A stretch of 64,000 bases of DNA, from the NCBI RefSeq assembly GCF_003259615.1, contig NZ_QLLR01000021.1, forward strand, positions 1-64,000. The letters run 5' to 3'. A program made the position numbers and the translations under genes. A model generated the notes under the pieces. The model worked only from the letters and a program-made list of their open reading frames with translations. It ran no database searches and was not told the origin of the DNA. Source of the stretch: Pedobacter cryoconitis. GTDB lineage: Bacteria; Bacteroidota; Bacteroidia; Sphingobacteriales; Sphingobacteriaceae. Below are positions 34,839-44,170 of this stretch, one piece after another. Numbering within the stretch: the stretch's first letter is position 1; each line of letters opens with the position of its first letter.

Positions 34839-36731
34839 ATGATAAATTTAGTTTGGCTGGTTCCGTTAATTCCTCTTTTAGGCTTTATCATCAACGGTCT
34901 TGGGAGAAATACATTATCCAAAAACCTGATCGGTTTTATTGGGAGTAGCGTGATATTCATATCTTTTGTGATTAGTATCGGCATCTTTTTAGCTTTAGGC
35001 AATGATGCTGTGAAATCGCATGAGGTTTTCTTGTTTGACTGGATCAGTGCCGGTTCATTAAAAATTCCGGTTTCCTTCCTGGTAGATCCATTGAGTTCAA
35101 TCATGTTGCTGATCATTACCGGAATTGGTTTCCTGATTCATGTATACTCAATCGGATATATGCACGATGATGAAGGATTCGGTAAATTCTTCAGCTATTT
35201 AAACTTGTTTATCTTTTTCATGTTGTTGCTGGTTCTTGGATCAAACTATATCGTGATGTTTATCGGATGGGAGGGTGTTGGTTTATGCTCTTACTTACTG
35301 ATCGGCTTCTGGTTTACCAACAGCAGTTACGCAACAGCAGCAAAGAAAGCCTTCGTCATGAACCGTATCGGTGATTTAGGCTTCTTAATCGCGGTATTCC
35401 TGATCTTCACGACTTTCGGTAGTGTGGAGTTCTCTAAAATATTCCCGCTGGCAGGCAACATGCTTCCGGGCAATTCTACCATTGCATTAATTGCTTTGTT
35501 ATTATTTGTAGGTGCCTGTGGTAAATCTGCTCAGATTCCATTGTTTACCTGGTTACCCGATGCGATGGCTGGTCCAACGCCTGTTTCTGCCCTGATTCAC
35601 GCGGCAACGATGGTAACTGCTGGTATCTATATGATTGCACGTTCAAATGTCTTATTTGATTTGGCTCCTGTTGTTCAGCACTTAATTGCAATTATTGGTC
35701 TGGCAACAGCTGTGATGGGTGCACTGGTTGCCCTGACACAAACAGATATTAAAAAAGTACTGGCATATTCTACGGTATCCCAATTGGGTTATATGTTCTT
35801 AGGATTGGGTGTTGGTGCTTATAACGGTTCTTTCTTCCACGTGATTACACATGCTTTCTTTAAAGCATTATTGTTCTTATGCGCAGGATCGGTGATCCAC
35901 GCGATGCACCATGAGCAGGATATGAGACATATGGGTGGTTTACGTAAAAAACTTCCGGTTACTTTCTTAACCATGCTGATTGGTACGATTGCGATTTCAG
36001 GTTTACCTCCGTTCTCGGGTTTCTTCTCGAAAGACGAGATCCTTTCTCATGTATACGAGTATAATAAAGTAATGTGGGCAATCGGCGTATTTACTGCCTT
36101 TTTAACTGCATTCTATATGTTCAGAATGTTGTTCCTTACCTTTTTCGGTAAATACAGAGGAACGCACCATGCTGAAGAAAAAATTCATGAATCGCCAAAA
36201 AGTATGACTATCCCTTTAATCGTTCTTGCCGTGCTTTCAGCTATCGGTGGGGCAATTGGTATTCCGGAGTCATTGGGAGGTTCACATTGGTTATCACATT
36301 GGCTTGCGCCGGTTATCCAGCATCATGGAGAAGCACCGGACCATGCTACTGAATATATTTTAATGGCTGTTTCAGTTGTAGGGGTATTGATTTCTATCGC
36401 ATTTGCTTATAGCAAATACGTGAAACAAAACCACGTTCCTGTGGCAGACGAAGGACAACGTTCTGCATTGGCTAAACTATCTTATCATAAATTCTATGTA
36501 GATGAGATTTATGATACTTTAATCAGAAAACCTCTGGATGCTATTTCAGTATTCTTTTATAAGGTATTTGATAAAAAGATTATTGACGGTATTGTCAATG
36601 GTTTAGGATGGAGCACATCGGAAGCAAGTAAAGGAGTCAGATTACTGCAATCAGGTAATGTTGGGTTCTATATTTTTATGATGGTGGTTGGAATCATCTC
36701 GTTGTTATTGTATACTTATTTATCTCTATAA
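34839..36731 (+). CDS. nuoL: NADH-quinone oxidoreductase subunit L
   Basis: The 630-residue antiporter-like proton pump has about 16 spans and a long C-terminal lateral helix. Typical blocks are NYIVMFIGWEGVGLCSYLLIGFW, LFTWLPDAMAGPTPVSALIHAATMVTAG and AYSTVSQLGYM. The length is usual. Confidence 0.96.
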   Translation: MINLVWLVPLIPLLGFIINGLGRNTLSKNLIGFIGSSVIFISFVISIGIFLALGNDAVKSHEVFLFDWISAGSLKIPVSFLVDPLSSIMLLIITGIGFLIHVYSIGYMHDDEGFGKFFSYLNLFIFFMLLLVLGSNYIVMFIGWEGVGLCSYLLIGFWFTNSSYATAAKKAFVMNRIGDLGFLIAVFLIFTTFGSVEFSKIFPLAGNMLPGNSTIALIALLLFVGACGKSAQIPLFTWLPDAMAGPTPVSALIHAATMVTAGIYMIARSNVLFDLAPVVQHLIAIIGLATAVMGALVALTQTDIKKVLAYSTVSQLGYMFLGLGVGAYNGSFFHVITHAFFKALLFLCAGSVIHAMHHEQDMRHMGGLRKKLPVTFLTMLIGTIAISGLPPFSGFFSKDEILSHVYEYNKVMWAIGVFTAFLTAFYMFRMLFLTFFGKYRGTHHAEEKIHESPKSMTIPLIVLAVLSAIGGAIGIPESLGGSHWLSHWLAPVIQHHGEAPDHATEYILMAVSVVGVLISIAFAYSKYVKQNHVPVADEGQRSALAKLSYHKFYVDEIYDTLIRKPLDAISVFFYKVFDKKIIDGIVNGLGWSTSEASKGVRLLQSGNVGFYIFMMVVGIISLLLYTYLSL

Positions 36732-36752
36732 AAGATCGTCCAAGAAAACATA

Positions 36753-38219
36753 ATGGAACAACTTTTAATACTTCTAATATTTCTGCCAGTAGTTGGTGCA
36801 CTGGTTACAGCATTTACCGGCAATGCCGCTAAACATGTAGCCCTGGTTTTCGCTGTTGCTTCATTGGCATTAACAGCTGTTGTTGCCGGACAGTTTATCC
36901 CGGATGCAAGTACACAATTTGTCGTGAACTTACCCTGGATTCAGGATCTTGGAATTCATTTCCATGCAGGTATCGACGGGATCAGCTTAATCACAGTTTT
37001 GCTGACCAATGTGCTGGTACCGATTATTATCCTGGCAAGTTATCAGCATAACTATAAATCACCTGCTGGTTTCTTTGCTTTAATCTTATTTATGCAGGCA
37101 GGTTTACTGGTTGTATTTACAGCGATGGATGCTTTCTTATTCTATATCGGATGGGAAGCTGCATTAATTCCAATCTATTTTATCTGTGCAATCTGGGGAG
37201 GTAAAGACCGCATTAAAGTAAACATGAAGTTCTTTGTGTATACGATTGCCGGTTCTTTATTCATGTTATTAGGTATCATTTACCTGTACTTACAGAATCC
37301 TGCGCATAATTTTGATATACAGGCATTCTACCAGCTTCATTTAGATCCTGTTCAGCAGGGCTGGATATTCTGGTCATTCTTTATTGCTTTTGCGATTAAA
37401 ATGCCAATTTTCCCATTCCATACGTGGCAGCCGGATACTTATACTGAGGCACCGGCAGCAGGTACGATGTTACTTTCGGGTATCATGTTGAAAATGGGTA
37501 TTTATGGTGTGATCAGATGGTTATTGCCAATTGTTCCGGCAGGTGTACAGGAGTGGGGTAATACTGTAATCGTCCTTTCTATTATCGGAATCGTCTATGC
37601 TTCTTTAATTGCTTTCAAGCAGAAAGATGCGAAAAGACTAATTGCTTATTCATCTATTGCCCACGTAGGGTTGATCTCTGCGGGTATCTTCGCTTTAAAT
37701 ACGCAGGGTATGCAAGGTGCGATGATTCAAATGTTAAGTCATGGTGTAAACGTAATCGGCTTATTCTTTGTCCTTGATATTATCTTCTCGAGAGTAAAAA
37801 CAAATACAATTGCTGAACTGGGTGGTATTGCGAAATCAGCACCAAAACTGGCAATTGCATTCCTGATCATTGTATTGGGAACAGTAGCTTTACCAGGAAC
37901 CAACGGTTTTATCGGAGAGTTTCTATTGCTGATCGGTATTTACCAGTACAATATCTGGGCTGTCGTATTTGCAGGTTTAACGGTTATTTTTGGTGCGGTA
38001 TATATGTTCCGCCTGTATCAGAATATCATGTTGGGCAAGACCAATGACCTTACTGCAGGATTTGCAGACATTAAAGGAACTGAACAAATTGTACTGGTTA
38101 TAATTTGTACGTTGATTATCGTATTAGGTGTTTATCCTAAACCAATTCTGCATTTATCAGAAGCTTCGGTACAACAATTATTAGAACAGGTAAATCAAAA
38201 ATTAACATCGGTAAAATAA
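36753..38219 (+). CDS. nuoM: NADH-quinone oxidoreductase subunit M
   Basis: The 488-residue pump subunit belongs to the same antiporter-like family. Its markers are FHAGIDGISLITVLL, FYIGWEAALIPIYFICAIWGG and FPFHTWQPDTYTEAPAAGTMLLSG. It is followed by nuoN after four bases. Confidence 0.95.
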   Translation: MEQLLILLIFLPVVGALVTAFTGNAAKHVALVFAVASLALTAVVAGQFIPDASTQFVVNLPWIQDLGIHFHAGIDGISLITVLLTNVLVPIIILASYQHNYKSPAGFFALILFMQAGLLVVFTAMDAFLFYIGWEAALIPIYFICAIWGGKDRIKVNMKFFVYTIAGSLFMLLGIIYLYLQNPAHNFDIQAFYQLHLDPVQQGWIFWSFFIAFAIKMPIFPFHTWQPDTYTEAPAAGTMLLSGIMLKMGIYGVIRWLLPIVPAGVQEWGNTVIVLSIIGIVYASLIAFKQKDAKRLIAYSSIAHVGLISAGIFALNTQGMQGAMIQMLSHGVNVIGLFFVLDIIFSRVKTNTIAELGGIAKSAPKLAIAFLIIVLGTVALPGTNGFIGEFLLLIGIYQYNIWAVVFAGLTVIFGAVYMFRLYQNIMLGKTNDLTAGFADIKGTEQIVLVIICTLIIVLGVYPKPILHLSEASVQQLLEQVNQKLTSVK

Positions 38220-38223
38220 GGAA

Positions 38224-39597
38224 ATGAATATCATTATAACAATTGTTGTTACAGCTTTAGCGGTGCTTTATGCAGGTTTATTCAAAGCAAAGAAAGCTTT
38301 GTTACCACTAACTCTTGTGGGGTTATTGATCTCTCTGGCCTTTGCAGTTACCGCCTGGAATTCTAATACGGTGTATTATGGAATGATGGAAATGGATAAT
38401 TTTGCCATCGCTTTTTCTTCTCTTACTATTTTAGGGACGATTTTCATCTTTTTACTGACGCAGAATTACTTTGCTAAAGACAGTGAGAACGTAGCAGAAT
38501 ATTATACTTTGATCTTATTCGCGCTTGCGGGTATCGTGATTATGGTATCTTATACGAATATGTCCATGTTATTTATTGGAATAGAAATTATGTCTGTGGC
38601 TTTATATATCCTTGCGGGTATCCGGAAGAGCAATTTTGCTTCCAATGAGGCTTCTTTAAAATACTTCCTGATGGGAGCCTTTTCTACAGGTTTCCTTTTA
38701 TTCGGGATCACTTTAGTTTATGGTGCTACAGGTTCATTCAGCCTGCACGCAATCAATCAGTACCTGGTTGGAAACTACCAGGCAGTATCTCCATTGTTTT
38801 ATCCTGGAGTAATTCTGATCATGGTGGGCCTGTGTTTCAAAATCGGTGCTGCACCTTTCCACTTCTGGACTCCGGATGTGTATGAAGGCGCACCTTCTCT
38901 GATTACTGCTTTTATGTCTACGGTCGTGAAAACTGCTGGTTTTGCAGCGTTCCTGCGTCTTTTCGCTGGTACTTTTGCTCCGCTTCATGATTTCTGGATG
39001 CCACCATTGATGGCTATCGTATGTATTACCTTATTTATTGGTAACGTGACGGCCCTTTTCCAAAAGAACTTCAAAAGGATGCTCGCTTATTCAAGTATCT
39101 CTCATGCAGGTTACCTGTTATTCTCTTTAGTTACTTTGACTGCCAATTCGGCAAACAATGTAATGGTTTATGCAGCTGCCTATACTTTTGCCAGTATTAT
39201 TGCTTTCGCGGTCCTGATTTTGGTGAAACAGAAAACAGGTCATGATAATTTTGAAAGTTTCAACGGATTAGGAAAACGCAACCCTTTAGTGGCGCTGGCC
39301 TTGACTATTGCAATGCTTTCTCTTGCTGGTATACCGCTTACTGCTGGTTTTATAGGAAAATACCTGATGTTTTTAAATGTGATGAATGAATACCAGATTT
39401 ACCTGGTTGCATTTGCGATTTTAAATGCGCTTGTAGGCTTTTACTATTACTTAAGGGTAATTGTTGCCATGTACTTTAAAGAAGGCGCTGAGGTCGTATT
39501 AGAAACGCCAATTCAATACAAAGTGGTTTTAATTTTATCGGTAATCATCACGATATTCTTAGGAGTTTATCCAACTATAATATTAAATCTGATATAG
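38224..39597 (+). CDS. nuoN: NADH-quinone oxidoreductase subunit N
   Basis: The 457-residue pump subunit completes the set. Markers are LFIGIEIMSVALYILAGIRK, PFHFWTPDVYEGAPSLITAFM and YSSISHAGYLLFSL. It ends the operon, which thus has all fourteen subunits in the order A-N. Confidence 0.95.
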   Translation: MNIIITIVVTALAVLYAGLFKAKKALLPLTLVGLLISLAFAVTAWNSNTVYYGMMEMDNFAIAFSSLTILGTIFIFLLTQNYFAKDSENVAEYYTLILFALAGIVIMVSYTNMSMLFIGIEIMSVALYILAGIRKSNFASNEASLKYFLMGAFSTGFLLFGITLVYGATGSFSLHAINQYLVGNYQAVSPLFYPGVILIMVGLCFKIGAAPFHFWTPDVYEGAPSLITAFMSTVVKTAGFAAFLRLFAGTFAPLHDFWMPPLMAIVCITLFIGNVTALFQKNFKRMLAYSSISHAGYLLFSLVTLTANSANNVMVYAAAYTFASIIAFAVLILVKQKTGHDNFESFNGLGKRNPLVALALTIAMLSLAGIPLTAGFIGKYLMFLNVMNEYQIYLVAFAILNALVGFYYYLRVIVAMYFKEGAEVVLETPIQYKVVLILSVIITIFLGVYPTIILNLI

Positions 39598-39641
39598 GCA
39601 TTTCTCAGGAAATTATTTGTAATTTTACGATTACTTGAACT

Positions 39642-40286
39642 ATGCACGATTTCTGGACCTCCGTACATCACTTTATTGATCCTGAGAAATTACTTAAAGA
39701 AGGTGGCTTTTACGTCCTGATATTCGTAATTTTTGCTGAGACAGGATTATTTTTTGGATTTTTCTTACCTGGGGATTACTTACTGTTTCTTGCCGGGATG
39801 TTCGTGGCGACGGGTAAACTTGACGTAAATATTTACGTGCTTATCTTTGGTCTGATCGCTGCAGCGGTTTCGGGGAATTTCACCGGTTATTGGTTTGGTA
39901 AGAAAACAGGACCGGTTTTATACGATCGTAAAGACACTTTTTTCTTCAAAAAACGCTATCTTAAAGCTGCTGAAGCTTACTACCACAAACAAGGTGCTTT
40001 TGCTTTAATCATGGGACGGTTTGTTCCCATTGTCAGGACTTTTGCGCCAATCATTGCCGGAGTTGTCAGACTGGATTTTAAGAGGTTTGCACTATATAAT
40101 ATTTGTGGTGCTTTTTTATGGATAACATCTTTAACTTTGCTGGGCTATTTTCTTGGCAAGAAATTTGAAAAGGAAATCAACGCTTACCTGCTTTATATTA
40201 TTGTAGGTTTTATGGTTATAACTACTATCCCGCTGCTCTATACTTTTTTGAAGAAGCGGGTACATACAAACGAAGAGAATAAATAA
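39642..40286 (+). CDS. DedA-family membrane protein
   Basis: The 214-residue inner-membrane protein has the VTT/DedA fold: FFLPGDYLLFLAGM in the first re-entrant region and GRFVPIVRTFAPIIAGVVRLDF near the middle. DedA proteins are lipid scramblases or carriers involved in membrane homeostasis. It lies 44 bases after nuoN and 13 before ppa. Confidence 0.9.
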   Translation: MHDFWTSVHHFIDPEKLLKEGGFYVLIFVIFAETGLFFGFFLPGDYLLFLAGMFVATGKLDVNIYVLIFGLIAAAVSGNFTGYWFGKKTGPVLYDRKDTFFFKKRYLKAAEAYYHKQGAFALIMGRFVPIVRTFAPIIAGVVRLDFKRFALYNICGAFLWITSLTLLGYFLGKKFEKEINAYLLYIIVGFMVITTIPLLYTFLKKRVHTNEENK

Positions 40287-40299
40287 CAACATTAAAAAA

Positions 40300-40851
40300 A
40301 TGCAAATAGACACAAAACATCCCTGGCACAGTGTTTCTCCAGGTGCGAATTTACCAGAATCGGTAAATGCTATTATTGAAATTCCTAAAGGATCAAAAGC
40401 TAAATACGAAATAGATAAAGACTCTCATTTGATTAAATTGGATCGTGTCCTGTTTTCTTCTGTCATGTATCCTGCAAACTATGGTTTCATTCCTCAGACT
40501 TACTGTGATGACAATGACCCATTAGATATTCTTGTTTTGTGTTCTGTGGACGTTTACCCTTTATCTATTGTTGAGGCAAAAGTTATCGGTGTAATGCACA
40601 TGGTGGATAATGGTGAACAGGATGATAAAATCATCGCTGTTGCAAAAAATGATATGTCAGTGAATTATATCAATGATATTTCTGAATTGCCACCACACCA
40701 GATGAAGGAAATCGTAAGATTCTTCCAGGATTATAAGGCTTTAGAAGAAAAGAACGTAACTATCGAAAAGTTGATGGGCGTTACTTATGCTTATAAAGTT
40801 ATTGAAGAAAGTATAGAACTTTATAATAGTACATTTAGAAACAACTCTTAA
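40300..40851 (+). CDS. ppa: Inorganic pyrophosphatase (family I)
   Basis: The 183-residue enzyme hydrolyses pyrophosphate to phosphate. The DDNDPLDILVL motif holds the metal-binding aspartates, and YPANYGFIPQT is also conserved. Its TAA stop overlaps the next gene's ATG (TAATG). Confidence 0.95.
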   Translation: MQIDTKHPWHSVSPGANLPESVNAIIEIPKGSKAKYEIDKDSHLIKLDRVLFSSVMYPANYGFIPQTYCDDNDPLDILVLCSVDVYPLSIVEAKVIGVMHMVDNGEQDDKIIAVAKNDMSVNYINDISELPPHQMKEIVRFFQDYKALEEKNVTIEKLMGVTYAYKVIEESIELYNSTFRNNS

Positions 40852-42176
40852 TGGGCTTTCAAATATTCTTAACCTTTTTCTTAGTCGTCTTAAACGGCTT
40901 TTTCGTTGCAGCTGAGTTTGCAATCGTTAAAGTCAGAGCGTCGCAAATAGAAATTAAGGCTAAATCTGGTAATAGAGTAGCTAATATTGCTAAATATATT
41001 ACACAACATCTTGATGGATACCTGGCTGCAACGCAGCTGGGTATTACATTAGCATCACTGGGATTAGGCTGGGTTGGAGAATCAGTAATGGAACATCTGT
41101 TAAACAATTTATTAACCTCATTAAACCAGTCCCCTGCATTCATCGATTCCTTCTCGAAAACTGCTTCTCCAATTATTGCATTTAGTTTTATTACGATAAT
41201 GCACATCGTATTCGGAGAGCTTGCACCAAAATCAATTGCTATTCAGCGTCCTGTAGCGACTACACTTTTTATCTCTGTTCCATTACAGATTTTCTATGTA
41301 GTCTTCAGACCATTTATCTGGTTACTGAACGGATTTGCAAATATCATTTTGAAAGTTTTTGGTATTTCGACAGTTGGTGGTCACGAGGCGGTACACAGTA
41401 CAGAAGAACTATATTACCTGTTAGATCAGGGAAGAGAGAGTGGCGCGCTGGATAACAACGAGCATGAACTCATCCGCAACGTTTTTGATTTCAATGAACG
41501 TGTGGTTAAAAATATTATGGTACCCAGAACCAAGATTTCGGGTATCGAACTGTCTACGCCAAAAGAAGAAGTAATCACCTTGATTATTGCTGAAGGATAC
41601 TCCAGGATGCCTGTATACGATGATATTATTGATAAGATCATCGGTATTATACACGCTAAAGATGTTTTGCCTTTACTGGCAGGAAATAAAGAGTGGTCAT
41701 TAAAAGATATTATCAGAAAGCCTTATTTCGTTCCGGAAACAAAGAAGATCAATGATCTGTTAAGTGAGCTTCAGCAGAAGCGCATTCAGATTGCTATTGT
41801 GATCGATGAATTTGGTGGTACAGCAGGTATGGTAACGCTGGAAGATATTGTAGAAGAGATTGTAGGAGAGATTCAGGATGAATATGATGAAGAGAAACCT
41901 ACGGTAGAAAAGATTTCTGATACAGAATTCGTAATCAATGCTTATGCAACGGTATACGATGTGAATGAACACCTTCCGCATGATCTTCCTGAAGATCTGG
42001 ATTTTGATACTGTTGGTGGTTTGGTATCCCATGCTTTCGGGAAAATCCCTGATGTAGGGGATAGTGAAGAATGTTACGGCTATTTATTTACCATCCTTAA
42101 AAAGACAGAACAAAACATTGAAACCATCAAGCTTGAATTGGTGATCAGTAACAATGATCTGGTAGATAATCACTAA
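40851..42176 (+). CDS. CNNM/CorC-type hemolysin-family protein with CBS domains
   Basis: The 441-residue protein has an N-terminal DUF21 membrane domain (FAIVKVRASQIE, IVFGELAPKSIAIQR), two CBS domains (about residues 210-340, with IMVPRTKISGIE and IVIDEFGGTAGMVTLEDIVEEI), and a C-terminal CorC_HlyC domain. Members are thought to export magnesium or cobalt. The hemolysin name is historical. It starts on the ppa stop codon. Confidence 0.9.
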   Translation: MGFQIFLTFFLVVLNGFFVAAEFAIVKVRASQIEIKAKSGNRVANIAKYITQHLDGYLAATQLGITLASLGLGWVGESVMEHLLNNLLTSLNQSPAFIDSFSKTASPIIAFSFITIMHIVFGELAPKSIAIQRPVATTLFISVPLQIFYVVFRPFIWLLNGFANIILKVFGISTVGGHEAVHSTEELYYLLDQGRESGALDNNEHELIRNVFDFNERVVKNIMVPRTKISGIELSTPKEEVITLIIAEGYSRMPVYDDIIDKIIGIIHAKDVLPLLAGNKEWSLKDIIRKPYFVPETKKINDLLSELQQKRIQIAIVIDEFGGTAGMVTLEDIVEEIVGEIQDEYDEEKPTVEKISDTEFVINAYATVYDVNEHLPHDLPEDLDFDTVGGLVSHAFGKIPDVGDSEECYGYLFTILKKTEQNIETIKLELVISNNDLVDNH

Positions 42177-42187
42177 AATTAGATAAG

Positions 42188-42892
42188 ATGCACGTTTTTT
42201 ATACGCCGGATATTACCGCTGATTCCTATATTTTAAATGAGGAAGAAAGCAGGCACTGTATGAAAGTACTGCGTTTGGTGATCGGTGATGTTGTTCATCT
42301 GATTGATGGTAAAGGCGGGCTGTATGAAGCAGAGATTATCGCTGAATCTAAAAGAAATGTAACCCTGCAGGTGCTGAAGGTCACCAGGGAATATCAAAAG
42401 AGAAACCACGGCCTTCATATTGCCGTGGCTCCTACAAAAAATATAGACAGGCTGGAATGGTTCCTTGAGAAAGCAACGGAAATTGGAATTGATACCATTA
42501 CCCCGCTGATCTGTGAACGTTCAGAGCGTAAGATTGTCAAAGAAGAGCGCTTGAATAAAGTGATCACTTCGGCAGTCAAACAATCTTTACAAGCTTATCA
42601 TCCGGTATTAAATGATGCGATGGGCTTCAAAGAGTTCATCAGTAAATATACCGCTGATTATAAAATGATTGCACATTGTGTAGACGGAGAACCACGCGGT
42701 TTTATCAGCCAGGTTTCCAAACCGGGCCAGAATTATCTGATCCTGATCGGGCCGGAAGGAGATTTCACCCCAAATGAAATCCAGCTGGCTTTGCAAAATG
42801 ACTTTAAACCATTAACTTTAGGTAATACACGTCTCAGGACAGAAACTGCTGCTTTGGCTGCATGTTTTGAGGTGAATTACTTAAATAGATGA
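42188..42892 (+). CDS. rsmE: 16S rRNA (uracil-1498-N3)-methyltransferase
   Basis: The 234-residue SPOUT methyltransferase has an N-terminal PUA-like domain and a knotted C-terminal SAM domain with IGPEGDFTPNEI and LGNTRLRTETAALAA, the RsmE signatures. It modifies U1498 of 16S rRNA. It overlaps the next gene by four bases (ATGA). Confidence 0.93.
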   Translation: MHVFYTPDITADSYILNEEESRHCMKVLRLVIGDVVHLIDGKGGLYEAEIIAESKRNVTLQVLKVTREYQKRNHGLHIAVAPTKNIDRLEWFLEKATEIGIDTITPLICERSERKIVKEERLNKVITSAVKQSLQAYHPVLNDAMGFKEFISKYTADYKMIAHCVDGEPRGFISQVSKPGQNYLILIGPEGDFTPNEIQLALQNDFKPLTLGNTRLRTETAALAACFEVNYLNR

Positions 42893-43548
42893 AATTCAGG
42901 CTACTAATCTTTTTCCCTTTACTGGTTTTACTGACCAGCAGTTTTCACACACCTGCTTATCAGCTGGCAAGACTAAAATATAGTGGTGGCGGGGATTGGT
43001 ATGGCAACAGGACAGCTCTGGTTAACCTTGCTGCCTTTTGTAATCAAAACCTGCATACTAATTTTGCTCCCGAAGAAGCAGTTGCAGAAGCGGGCAGCCC
43101 TGAAATCTTTAATTATCCTTTTATTTACATGACCGGACATGGTAATGTGGTCTTTAGTGTGCAGGAAGCTCAGAATATCCGCCGTTATTTGATAGGCGGA
43201 GGTTTTTTGCATATTGATGATAACTATGGTCTGGATAAATATGTGAGGGTGCAGATGAAAAAGGTATTTCCTGAGTTATCATTTATTGAATTACCTGCGA
43301 ATCACCCGATTTACAATGAAAAGTTTAAATTTCCGAATGGTCTGCCTAAGATCCATGAGCATGATGGAAAGCGTGCACAGGGCTTTGCTTTATTATGGGA
43401 AGGTAGAATAGTTTGTTATTATACCTATGAATGTGATTTAGGAAACGGCTGGGAAGACTTTGGGACTTATCCGGGAGATACAGCCGAAAAAAGAAATAAT
43501 GCGCTTAAAATGGGCGCAAATTTAGTCAGTTATGTTTTAACCCATTGA
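42889..43548 (+). CDS. DUF4159-domain secreted protein
   Basis: The 219-residue protein has a signal peptide (MKFRLLIFFPLLVLLTSSFH) and a DUF4159 fold with YMTGHGNVVFSVQEAQNIRRYL and GGFLHIDDNYGLD, similar to a glutamine-amidotransferase-like shape. The function is unknown. It is coupled by overlap to rsmE and followed one base later by the biotin carrier gene. Confidence 0.85.
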   Translation: MKFRLLIFFPLLVLLTSSFHTPAYQLARLKYSGGGDWYGNRTALVNLAAFCNQNLHTNFAPEEAVAEAGSPEIFNYPFIYMTGHGNVVFSVQEAQNIRRYLIGGGFLHIDDNYGLDKYVRVQMKKVFPELSFIELPANHPIYNEKFKFPNGLPKIHEHDGKRAQGFALLWEGRIVCYYTYECDLGNGWEDFGTYPGDTAEKRNNALKMGANLVSYVLTH

Positions 43549-43549
43549 T

Positions 43550-44050
43550 ATGTATAAGATAAAAGTAAATGATACTTATAATTTTGATTTGTCGGCTGTA
43601 AATGACTCTTTACAACTGAACGGTGAAGCGGTTCCGGTCGATGTAAGAGAACTTCAGGATGGTCACCTGCACTTCATCTATAAAAACAAGTCTTACAACG
43701 CTGAGGTAGTTTCTGAAAATCATGAGGATAAAACTTCAGTGATTAAAATCAATGGAAAACTCTATGAAGTAGCTGTCGAAGATCAGTTTGATGGTTTACT
43801 GAAGGCAATGGGAATGGGAGCTGGCAGCGGAAAAGTAGCGCGGGAAATTAAAGCACCTATGCCGGGCTTAGTATTAAACATCAGTGTGGTGGAAGGGCAG
43901 GAGATTCAAAAAGGAGATAACCTGCTGGTATTGGAAGCGATGAAAATGGAGAACATGTTGAAATCGGTAACTGAAGGAGTTGTTAAAAAGATACACGTCA
44001 GTAAAGGTGATAAAGTTGAAAAGAACCAGGTTTTAATAGAGTTCGTATAA
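43550..44050 (+). CDS. Biotin/lipoyl-carrier subunit of a biotin-dependent carboxylase
   Basis: The 166-residue protein has the biotin attachment motif VLEAMKMENM with Lys132, and the C-terminal barrel KKIHVSKGDKVEKNQVLIEFV. It would carry CO2 for an acyl-CoA carboxylase. The biotin carboxylase and carboxyltransferase genes are not next to it, so the exact enzyme (acetyl- or propionyl-CoA carboxylase) is open. Confidence 0.88.
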   Translation: MYKIKVNDTYNFDLSAVNDSLQLNGEAVPVDVRELQDGHLHFIYKNKSYNAEVVSENHEDKTSVIKINGKLYEVAVEDQFDGLLKAMGMGAGSGKVAREIKAPMPGLVLNISVVEGQEIQKGDNLLVLEAMKMENMLKSVTEGVVKKIHVSKGDKVEKNQVLIEFV

Positions 44051-44113
44051 AATCCGGGCTGATCTGTAGAAAACCGGAAACCGGAAGTGATTAAATAAAA
44101 GAAGTAATTGCAT

Positions 44114-44147
44114 AAAAAAAGAGGAACTGAAAGGTTCCTCTTTTTTT
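44114..44147. terminator. Bidirectional terminator between the biotin carrier gene and gldJ
   Basis: GAGGAAC (44121-44127) and GTTCCTC (44134-44140) form the core stem, extended by an A7 tract before and a T7 tract after it. The loop is TGAAAG. It serves the two convergent genes. Confidence 0.85.
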
Positions 44148-44170
44148 ATTTATGAGCTAGTGTCTTTATG